Shown here piece by piece: positions 1-5,069 of a stretch of DNA of 7,081 nucleotides. The notes under the pieces were generated by a model. That model searched no databases. It had not been told where the DNA came from and saw nothing but the letters and a program-made list of their open reading frames with translations. The DNA is taken from the NCBI GenBank assembly GCA_025923175.1, contig JAICGL010000206.1:1-7081 (forward strand), in the 5' to 3' direction. Within the stretch, counting starts at the first letter, position 1. Each line of letters starts with the position of its first letter. Origin of the DNA: Acidimicrobiia bacterium (GTDB lineage Bacteria; Actinomycetota; Acidimicrobiia; IMCC26256; BP-133). A program made the position numbers and the translations under genes.

Positions 1-524
1 AACAACGGCGCGAGGAGGATGGCTCCCATCCCATCGCTGACCCACCAGGTCCACCCCAACTCGAACCATTGGCCGGAGGGGGTAACGCCGTCCGCCACGA
101 GAATCGTGCTGCCGATGGCTGCATTGATGACGCTGGCGCCCCCGCCCACGAAGACGAGTTGCAGGACGTCCCGGACGCGGTTCATTCCGTTGTCGAAGCC
201 GAACACCTTCAGGAGGGAGGCAGCCGCCAACGGGGCCAGGGTCTGCCCGACATGCACGCCGAAGGACGGTAGGCCCGTGATGGTGTCTGAGTCGTTGACA
301 AGCAAGCCGCCGATCAGGATCCCGGGCCAGGCCCGTCGCCCGAAGAGGAGCAATCCCGCCAGCGCCACACCCGACGCGGGCCACACCGGCGAAAGGGGGT
401 TTTCATGGCGGAGATAGACACCGAGGTGGGAGGAGAGAGCGAATGCGATCGCCAGCACCGCGACTTCAGCCGCCCAGAGGACGTCGTGCTGCTGCGGTTT
501 CGGTCGGGCGGCCTCCGGGGTCAC
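1..524 (-). CDS. MASE1-domain membrane sensor protein, N-terminal part (cut by left window edge)
   Basis: This reading frame is open from a stop at 621-623 to base 1 and continues beyond the window, so only about 174 N-terminal residues are seen. They match the MASE1 integral-membrane sensory domain. Visible motifs are PVWPASG (residues 46-52), a second Trp-Pro in RRAWPGILIGG (63-73), GQTLAPL (93-99), RDVLQLV (118-124) and WTWWVSDGMGAILLAPL (158-174). About five hydrophobic segments are present (near 16-37, 50-77, 87-107, 117-142 and 159-174). MASE1 usually sits before a histidine kinase, GGDEF or EAL output domain, but that part lies outside the window, so the output is unknown. I chose the GTG at 524 because codons above it lose the G/C-rich third position; no clear ribosome-binding site precedes it. 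A TTG at 560 is a weaker alternative. The upstream neighbour on the same strand is a small protein 77 bases away. The family is fairly sure, the start less so. Confidence 0.85.
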   Translation of the reverse strand, partial: MTPEAARPKPQQHDVLWAAEVAVLAIAFALSSHLGVYLRHENPLSPVWPASGVALAGLLLFGRRAWPGILIGGLLVNDSDTITGLPSFGVHVGQTLAPLAAASLLKVFGFDNGMNRVRDVLQLVFVGGGASVINAAIGSTILVADGVTPSGQWFELGWTWWVSDGMGAILLAPL

Positions 525-542
525 ATTCGAAGTCTTGGAGTA

Positions 543-573
543 ACGGGCGCGACGAGTCAAGCGACTTACCCGT
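543..573 (-). other. imperfect inverted repeat upstream of the MASE1 gene
   Basis: In the 77-base gap between the small protein gene and the MASE1 gene, ACGGG (543-547) can pair with CCCGT (569-573). Inside it, AGTC (555-558) can pair with GACT (563-566) around the loop AAGC. The internal loop is asymmetric, with 7 bases on one side and 2 on the other. It could be a leader hairpin or a protein-binding site in the 5' region of the MASE1 gene. I do not recognise a known riboswitch in it, and short pairings like this occur by chance in GC-rich DNA. Confidence 0.2.
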
Positions 574-601
574 AGCGGCAGGCCCTCCGACGGCGATGCC
601 G

Positions 602-829
602 TCAGCGATTTCGCGCCGGATCACGCACGGAGTCGACGGCGCAACTCCCGAATGCCGCTTCGGGCCTCACCAGTGCCAATAGGCCCGCCGCGACCCTTCC
701 AAGGAGCCGGCGGAACACGACTGCGGGGGCCGGCCGCAGCCCGGCAACCCGATTGTCGCGCTCCGCCTGCCGGATCAATTGCTCAGACCGCTGCTCGACG
801 AGCAACCTCATGGCCAGTTCATGTTGCAT
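602..829 (-). CDS. small uncharacterised protein, 75 aa
   Basis: I do not recognise a named family. The start is set at the ATG at 829, because an AAAGGTGG Shine-Dalgarno-like sequence ends 8 bases before it. An in-frame GTG at 841 lies inside that ribosome-binding site and is less likely. The N-terminal third is a charged helix-prone stretch rich in Glu, Arg and Gln (MQHELAMRLLVEQRSEQLIR at residues 1-20). It is followed by a basic-hydrophobic stretch (RRLLGRVAAGLLALVRPEAA, around 44-63) that could lie on a membrane surface but is short and Arg-interrupted for a transmembrane helix. Short proteins of this general make-up are common in actinobacteria and have no assigned role. The gene is divergent from the amidohydrolase and lies 77 bases upstream of the MASE1 gene, so the two may be co-transcribed. 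The good ribosome-binding site is the main support. Confidence 0.6.
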   Translation of the reverse strand: MQHELAMRLLVEQRSEQLIRQAERDNRVAGLRPAPAVVFRRLLGRVAAGLLALVRPEAAFGSCAVDSVRDPARNR

Positions 830-918
830 GGCCGGCGCCACCTTTCACCCCCGCCGGACCGACACTAGGGATCGCCTCCGCCCCTTACATCGGGGCCAGC
901 CCGGTTCTTCGGGGCGGG

Positions 919-946
919 TCGACTCAGGGTCAACCCTGAAGACAAT
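919..946 (+). promoter_or_regulatory. candidate promoter with palindromic operator in the spacer
   Basis: TCGACT (919-924, four of six matches to TTGACA) and GACAAT (941-946, four of six to TATAAT) are separated by 16 bases. The spacer holds almost all of a perfect inverted repeat, TCAGGG-TCAA-CCCTGA (924-939). This layout would place transcription start near 953, about 22 bases before the amidohydrolase ATG. A palindrome between -35 and -10 is a typical repressor or MerR-type activator position. The boxes are weak matches and were picked by eye. The palindrome is directly visible; the promoter role is inferred. Confidence 0.35.
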
Positions 947-974
947 CGGCCGGTCGGGGCGCGAGGATCGGTGG

Positions 975-2015
975 ATGCCCGACGCGGGTCTGATCGTGCC
1001 CACCTTCGCCGAACCCCACGCCCACCTCGACCGCGCTTTCAGCACCGCCGTCACGGGATGGAACCGCAGCGGATCGTTGGACGAGGCGGTCGAACGCTTC
1101 CTCGGATCGATCGATCGGATGACGGTCGAGGCGCTGAGCCCGGGCGGTCGCAGAGCCCTGGATCTGCTCTACGACGCCGGGGTCGGCCATGTCCGCACCC
1201 ACACCGCGGTGGGCGGGCCGCTGGAATTCCGGGCGTGGGAGGCCGTGGAGAAGGCTGCCGCCAGTGTTCCGGGCGTCGAGGTCCGTCAGGTCGCCATGCC
1301 GATCAGCGCCAACCTCGACGCCCGAGAGGTCGCCGCCTGTATTCGGGAGGCGGCCGCACGAGGGGCGGTGGCGGTCGGAGGTGCCCCGTGGCGGGCCGAC
1401 GATCCGGTCTCGGCCACCCGCGCCGCTGCTCTCCTGGCCGCCGAACTCGGCATCGGACTCGACCTCCATGTCGACGAGACCGACGACCCGGCCCACAACA
1501 CGCTCGCTGTCCTCGCCGCCGCCGTCACCGACGCCGGCCTGACCGGGCGGGCGACCGCCCACCATTGCTGTAGCCTCGCCCGGCGCCCGGAGTCGGTGGC
1601 CCGGGCGGAGGCCGAGGCACTGGCGGCGGCGGGGGTGGCGGTCGTCGTCTGTCCCGTGAGCAACCTCTGCCTTCAGGGGCGGTCCTGCGGCGCCCGCGGG
1701 CTCGCACCCATCGGATGGCTGCGCGACGCCGGTGTCCTCATCGGCATCGGTCTCGACAACATCCGCGATGTCGTCGTGTCGGTCGGGACGGCCGATCCCC
1801 TGCGGGCGGCGTGGCTCATGGCCATCGCCGGCCACCTGACCGGCGAAGACGACCTGGAGTGGCTCGGCCGCACGGTCACGGCCGGGAACCGGAGGATCTG
1901 CAACCTTCCCGAGGACGTCGACGAAGGCGGGACCGACGACCTTCTGATGATCGAGGCAGCGAGCCTCGCCGAAGCGGTGGCGCTCGTCCCGCCCCGTCAG
2001 CGGCTGGTGGGCTGA
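975..2015 (+). CDS. CodA-like amidohydrolase/deaminase, shortened at both ends, 346 aa
   Basis: This is a metal-dependent hydrolase of the amidohydrolase superfamily, close in pattern to cytosine deaminase and related aminohydrolases. Metal and catalytic positions are visible: HAHLD (H15, H17), LHVDE (H165 metal, E168 acid/base), TAHH (H197, aligning with CodA His246) and LDN (D261, aligning with CodA Asp313). NLCLQGR and GTADPLRAAW also match CodA segments. The usual 45-50 residue N-terminal beta segment is absent: the metal motif begins at residue 15. The C-terminus stops at RQRLVG, about 28 residues short of CodA relative to the last metal ligand. The position of CodA Gln156, which binds cytosine, is Ile110, and CodA Asp314 is Asn262, so cytosine is unlikely to be the substrate. 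The ATG at 975 has GAGG 8 bases upstream. A longer in-frame extension to 753 would run across the divergent small gene and lacks family resemblance. Its end overlaps the regulator gene by 19 bases. The substrate is unknown. Confidence 0.9.
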   Translation: MPDAGLIVPTFAEPHAHLDRAFSTAVTGWNRSGSLDEAVERFLGSIDRMTVEALSPGGRRALDLLYDAGVGHVRTHTAVGGPLEFRAWEAVEKAAASVPGVEVRQVAMPISANLDAREVAACIREAAARGAVAVGGAPWRADDPVSATRAAALLAAELGIGLDLHVDETDDPAHNTLAVLAAAVTDAGLTGRATAHHCCSLARRPESVARAEAEALAAAGVAVVVCPVSNLCLQGRSCGARGLAPIGWLRDAGVLIGIGLDNIRDVVVSVGTADPLRAAWLMAIAGHLTGEDDLEWLGRTVTAGNRRICNLPEDVDEGGTDDLLMIEAASLAEAVALVPPRQRLVG

Positions 2016-2737
2016 TCGTCCCGGCCGTCGACCGCCGACTCCGGTGGACCGGCCCGGAGGTACTCGAGGACGGCCAGGACACGGCGGTGGTCATCCCCTG
2101 CCGGGGCGAGGTCGAGTTTTGTGAAGATCGTTCGCACGTGGGACTCCACGGTCTTCTCGCTCATGAAGAGTCCCTGGGCCACGGCATGGTTCGACCGGCC
2201 CTCGGCCATGAGGGCCAGCACGGCGCGCTCCCGCTCGCTCAACCGGTCGAGCCCACTGGCCGGCCGCCTCCGCCCCAGCAGGCGGCTGACGACCTGGGGA
2301 TCGACCACGCATCCACCGGAGCCGACCCTACGCACCGCTTCGGCGAGTTCGGTCACGTTCGAAACCCGGTCCTTGAGGAGGTATCCCACCCCTTCCGTCC
2401 CTTCGGCCATGAGCCTCGCTGTGTAGGACGTCTCGACGTATTGGGACAGCACGAGAATCCCGACCTCCGGGTATCGGAGACGGATGTCGCAGGCCGCCCG
2501 CAAACCTTCGTCGGTGTGGGTCGGCGGCATGCGGACGTCGAGCACGGCGACGTCGGGACGGTGTTTGTCGACAAGTTCCAACGCTCCGGTGGCGTCACCG
2601 GCCACGGCCACGACTTCGAAACCCGCCTCCTCGAGGAGCCGGGACAACCCCTCGCGAAACAGGACGCTGTCTTCGGCCAAGACCAGCCGCATCGCCGACC
2701 GGCCGGTCGGCCCGTCGACGGCGAAGTCGGAGCTCAC
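1997..2737 (-). CDS. NarL/FixJ-family two-component response regulator
   Basis: This is a DNA-binding response regulator with an N-terminal receiver domain (about residues 16-135) and a C-terminal LuxR-type helix-turn-helix (about 164-220). The receiver shows the acidic pair E22-D23, the phospho-acceptor D67 in AVLDVRMPP, the switch Ser98 in VLSQY and Lys122 in LLKD. The HTH reads LSERERAVLALMAEG then KTVESHVRTIFTKL. Segments such as MPPTHTDEGLRAA are typical of a conserved actinobacterial subgroup. A GTG at 2737 and an ATG at 2692 are both possible starts, and neither has a clear ribosome-binding site. Family members usually begin at MRLVLAEDS (the ATG). However, all 14 codons between the two end in G or C, which suggests they are translated, so I kept the longer form. 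No histidine kinase is adjacent. Upstream on the same strand, 47 bases away, is a small charged protein. The target genes are unknown. Confidence 0.95.
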   Translation of the reverse strand: MSSDFAVDGPTGRSAMRLVLAEDSVLFREGLSRLLEEAGFEVVAVAGDATGALELVDKHRPDVAVLDVRMPPTHTDEGLRAACDIRLRYPEVGILVLSQYVETSYTARLMAEGTEGVGYLLKDRVSNVTELAEAVRRVGSGGCVVDPQVVSRLLGRRRPASGLDRLSERERAVLALMAEGRSNHAVAQGLFMSEKTVESHVRTIFTKLDLAPAGDDHRRVLAVLEYLRAGPPESAVDGRDDQPTSR

Positions 2738-2784
2738 GAGCGACGATGCTGACAGAGTCTCCCGGGCCCGGCAATCGAAATGCG

Positions 2785-2988
2785 TCAGGCGCCGGGCTGA
2801 CCTTCGTCGTCCTCGTCGTCAGCCGGCTCGGGAGGCTTCTGAGGAGCTGGTTTCGGCGTCATCATCAGCTTGGGATTGAGACCGAAGAGGCGCGCCATCT
2901 CGAGGCCGAGCCCCTTTTCCGAGTCGTCGCGCCTCTTTGGCGAGCGTTCGTCCGGCTTCTGCTCCTTGTCGTCGGTCTCGTCCGTCAC
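2785..2988 (-). CDS. small highly charged protein, 67 aa
   Basis: I do not recognise this protein. It has a very hydrophilic Asp/Glu/Lys/Arg-rich N-terminus (residues 1-28), a short possible helix GLEMARLFGLNPKLMM (about 28-43), a Pro-rich run (PKPAPQKPPEP, 45-55) and an acidic tail (DDEDDEG). No signal peptide or transmembrane segment is visible, so it is probably cytoplasmic and largely disordered around the central helix. The GTG start at 2988 is preceded by GGAGG with a 6-base gap, a strong ribosome-binding site and the main reason to accept so short a gene. It lies 59 bases after the SDR gene and 47 bases before the response regulator gene, all on the minus strand, so the three may form one transcript. 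A role linked to the regulator is possible but unsupported by sequence. Confidence 0.7.
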   Translation of the reverse strand: MTDETDDKEQKPDERSPKRRDDSEKGLGLEMARLFGLNPKLMMTPKPAPQKPPEPADDEDDEGQPGA

Positions 2989-3047
2989 GCGTCGCCTCCG
3001 GATTCTTCTCAGGTTCAGGTGAAGAGCACGTCGGGCGACTCAGCGTC

Positions 3048-3962
3048 TCAGCGCTCCGCCAGCCAGGCGGCGGTGAGGGAGAGGCCTTCGTCGACACCTC
3101 TGGGGGCGAAGCCCAGGGCCCGGGCCTGGGCGTCGTCGATGTGCACCGCGCCGAGCTTGCCGTAGACCTCGGAACGGCGGGCGAAGAGCGTGGCGTCCTC
3201 GGGCAACGTCGTGCCGGGCGGCAGAGCCGTGACGCGACGGGTGCTTCGCACCAACTCGGCGAAGCGCCCGAGGACGTAACCGAAGGGGGCCACCTCGCCG
3301 CACAGCACGTAGCGCCGCCCCGCTTCGCCCTTCTCGAAGGCGAGGAGGTGGCCCCGGGCAACGTCCTCGGCCAGCACCCACCCGACCGGCGCATCGACGA
3401 TCTCGGTGACCTCTCCTTGAGCGGCGGCCAGGAACAGGCCGTTGTAGCTGCCCGAGCCGTACGGGCTCGGCCCGTACACGTTGACAGGGTTCACGATGCA
3501 CGCGTCGAGGCCCTCGGCCACGGCAGCGAAGACGAGCCCTTCGGCTTCCGCCTTGCTCGTGGAGTACGGGTCAACGAGCGCCGTTTCGTTCGGCGCCTGT
3601 TCGCTGACCAGTCCGTCGGCGGCAACGATCGCGGCGCTGCTCGACGTGAAGACCACCCGCCGCACCCCGGCCCGGGCCGCGGCCGCCAGGACCCGGGCCG
3701 TGCCGTCGACGTTGGACCGCCGCGTGTCCTCCGGCAGGGGCCCGAGGGACGCGGCCAGATGGAACACCCCTTCGCAACCTCGCATCGCCGCGACGAGTGA
3801 CTCCTCATCGCCGATGTCGGCGACGACGCGTTCCACTCCCTCGGGCAGCACCGAAGCACGCGCTTCGCTCCGGATGGTCGCCCGCACCGGCAGGCCGGCA
3901 TCCGTCAGGAGGGCAACCAGAGCTGACCCCACGTAACCGGTAGCGCCCGTCACCAGCAGCAT
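3048..3962 (-). CDS. NAD(P)-dependent epimerase/dehydratase, extended SDR (dihydroflavonol reductase-like), 304 aa
   Basis: This is a Rossmann-fold oxidoreductase of the extended short-chain dehydrogenase/reductase family. The nucleotide-binding motif TGATGYVG is at residues 5-12. FHLAA (67-71) matches the fourth-strand motif. TSSSAA (106-111) supplies the catalytic Ser, YSTSK (133-137) the Tyr and Lys. NPVNVYGP (158-165) is the usual substrate-side loop of the dihydroflavonol-4-reductase-like group. The length is normal for the family. I set the start at the ATG at 3962, directly before the first beta strand. An ATG at 4010 would add 16 residues with mixed codon use and no family match. The gene is divergent from the lipoprotein, with an 81-base shared upstream region, and may head an operon with the small charged protein and the response regulator. 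The actual substrate cannot be told; such proteins reduce or epimerise sugars, flavonoid-like ketones or sterols. Confidence 0.93.
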   Translation of the reverse strand: MLLVTGATGYVGSALVALLTDAGLPVRATIRSEARASVLPEGVERVVADIGDEESLVAAMRGCEGVFHLAASLGPLPEDTRRSNVDGTARVLAAAARAGVRRVVFTSSSAAIVAADGLVSEQAPNETALVDPYSTSKAEAEGLVFAAVAEGLDACIVNPVNVYGPSPYGSGSYNGLFLAAAQGEVTEIVDAPVGWVLAEDVARGHLLAFEKGEAGRRYVLCGEVAPFGYVLGRFAELVRSTRRVTALPPGTTLPEDATLFARRSEVYGKLGAVHIDDAQARALGFAPRGVDEGLSLTAAWLAER

Positions 3963-3981
3963 CGGCCGGATCTTAGGATGG

Positions 3982-4030
3982 CCAGGATGCGTCCTGTTGC
4001 GAAATGCCATGCGTACCAGGCCCGCCCTGG
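3982..4030. repeat. pair of similar inverted repeats in a divergent intergenic region
   Basis: Between the SDR and lipoprotein starts there are two short palindromes: CAGGA-TGCG-TCCTG (3983-3996) and CCAGG-CCCGC-CCTGG (4016-4030). Both share the half-site CCAGG/CCTG, since base 3982 is also C. Their centres are about 33 bases apart, near three helical turns. This could be a double operator controlling one or both divergent genes. Arms of five bases are short, so chance is a real alternative. Confidence 0.25.
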
Positions 4031-4043
4031 CAATCTGACCCGC

Positions 4044-4568
4044 ATGCGACGCATCGCCTTCGGCCTGGCCGCCCTGCTTGTCGTCGCCGGCTGCGGAGAA
4101 TCCAACTCCTCGTCGCCGGAGGCCTCCTCATCGACCACCACCTCGGTACCGGCCGCTGGCCTGGCCTTCCCCGACAACGTTCCGAGGGACACCGACGGCG
4201 AATGCTCGCAGCCCCGCACGGATCCCGCCCGTCCCAAGGCTGGGCCGCTGGGCAAGGTGACCGACGGGGTGACGGTGTCGGAGGTGAAGGTGGCCGACGG
4301 CGGCCCGGACGAGGTGGTCGTCTCCTTCACGGTCACCTCCCCGCCCTACGTCCAGGCCGCCTCAGGGGAACGCTGGGTGGTCGTCACGATGGACGGTGTG
4401 CGCCGCTCGTTCGGCGCCGAGGTCAGCACCACCCACGCCCGCCGGCTCCCAGCCACGGTCTGCGACGACTCGGCCGCGATCTTCGCCTTCTCCTTCGACC
4501 GTGAAGTCGACCGCCTGACCCTCGAAAACGAGGCCGAACCGACGCTCAAAGTCTTCCTGAAGCCCTGA
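4044..4568 (+). CDS. secreted lipoprotein of unknown function, 174 aa
   Basis: The N-terminus is a lipoprotein signal peptide: MRR, a hydrophobic core (residues 4-13) and the lipobox VAGC with Cys17 as the lipidated residue. A Ser/Thr-rich linker follows (about 20-36), typical of actinobacterial surface lipoproteins. The remaining ~135 residues look like a small beta-rich extracellular domain, with alternating strands such as EVVVSFTV and RWVVVTMD. It has two cysteines (54 and 140) that could form a disulfide. I recognise no enzymatic motif. The ATG at 4044 is chosen because it places the signal peptide correctly; a start at 3978 would put 22 extra residues before it. No ribosome-binding site is visible, so a leaderless or near-leaderless message is possible. 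The SnoaL-like gene follows on the same strand after 53 bases. The protein probably sits anchored on the outer face of the membrane. Confidence 0.88.
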   Translation: MRRIAFGLAALLVVAGCGESNSSSPEASSSTTTSVPAAGLAFPDNVPRDTDGECSQPRTDPARPKAGPLGKVTDGVTVSEVKVADGGPDEVVVSFTVTSPPYVQAASGERWVVVTMDGVRRSFGAEVSTTHARRLPATVCDDSAAIFAFSFDREVDRLTLENEAEPTLKVFLKP

Positions 4569-4621
4569 CAGCTGCCTAGCACACGTTCTTGGTCTGACGG
4601 TGATCCCCGGGGAGTGACGGT

Positions 4622-5050
4622 ATGGGAGAGGCGAGAGAGGTTGCGGAACGGTTTTTCGAGCGATTCGGGACCGGTGACATCGACGGGGCGATGGCCTGCT
4701 TCGCACCGCAGTGCATCGCCATTACGCCGGCCGGGCCGATGGACAACACCAAGCACGGCGCCGCTGCACAGGCGTTGAAACATGCCTTACCGGACAGCCG
4801 GATGGAACTGATCCGCGTCGTCGAGTCCGGCGACCAGGTCTACGTGACCGGCCGGTTCAAGGGCACCCACCTGGGCGAACTCGCCACGCCACTGGGAACG
4901 ATCTCCCCGTCGGGGCAGACCCTCGACCTTTTGTTTGTGGACTACTTCCGGGTGGCAAATGGCAGGATCGTCGAATGCGAGGCGGTGCGAGACCGCCTGG
5001 GCATGATCCTCCAACTGGGCGGACCACCGCCTGGGGTATCCCAGCGCTGA
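4622..5050 (+). CDS. SnoaL/NTF2-like fold protein (nuclear transport factor 2-like family), 142 aa
   Basis: Length and motifs fit the SnoaL-like branch of the NTF2-like superfamily, a cone-shaped alpha+beta fold used by polyketide cyclases, isomerases and many unassigned ligand-binding proteins. It opens with the typical helix AREVAERFFERFGTGDIDGAMACFAP (residues 4-29). It ends with VDYFRVANGRIVECEAVRDRLGMILQLG (106-133), where D124 occupies the position of the conserved acidic residue near the pocket. The ATG at 4622 has GGGGAG 7 bases upstream, a good ribosome-binding site. There is no signal peptide, so it is cytoplasmic. It lies 53 bases after the lipoprotein gene on the same strand and ends 19 bases before the convergent membrane protein gene. 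Enzymatic activity cannot be inferred from the fold alone. Confidence 0.9.
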   Translation: MGEAREVAERFFERFGTGDIDGAMACFAPQCIAITPAGPMDNTKHGAAAQALKHALPDSRMELIRVVESGDQVYVTGRFKGTHLGELATPLGTISPSGQTLDLLFVDYFRVANGRIVECEAVRDRLGMILQLGGPPPGVSQR

Positions 5051-5051
5051 C

Positions 5052-5067
5052 CGCCGGGCTGCCGGCG
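5052..5067. terminator. GC-rich hairpin between convergent genes, possible bidirectional terminator
   Basis: CGCCGG (5052-5057) and CCGGCG (5062-5067) form a perfect 6-base stem around the loop GCTG. This lies in the 19-base gap between the convergent ends of the SnoaL-like and membrane-anchored spermidine-synthase-like genes. AGCGC (5043-5047) and GCGCT (5065-5069) offer an alternative pairing. There is no T-run on either strand, so it is not a classic intrinsic terminator. High-GC actinobacteria often use hairpins without a U-tract, which makes a role at this spot plausible. Confidence 0.35.
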
Positions 5068-5069
5068 CT

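Noticed and set aside
1..417. Plus-strand open frames at the left edge (19-417 and 69-272)
   Set aside because: They lie opposite the MASE1 coding frame, which shows conserved family motifs; the plus-strand translations show none.
525..601. Known riboswitch (cyclic di-GMP or cobalamin type) upstream of the MASE1 gene
   Set aside because: The stretch lacks the conserved core bases of those classes; only short pairings are visible.
753..974. Upstream extension of the amidohydrolase to an in-frame start at 753
   Set aside because: The added residues do not resemble the N-terminal beta segment of this family, and the extension would overlap the oppositely oriented small gene. The ATG at 975 has a usable ribosome-binding site.
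930..1835. Long open frame on the minus strand opposite the amidohydrolase
   Set aside because: It is the antisense shadow of a clear family member with conserved catalytic motifs, and its own translation is Arg/Gly/Asp-rich without recognisable domains. High GC content removes stops in such frames.
1715..2752. Plus-strand open frame spanning the end of the amidohydrolase and the response regulator
   Set aside because: It crosses two well-supported genes and its translation is Arg/Pro-rich with no motif.
3963..4010. Sixteen-residue N-terminal extension of the SDR from the ATG at 4010
   Set aside because: The Rossmann motif normally begins within a few residues of the start, and the extension has mixed codon use with many A/T third positions.
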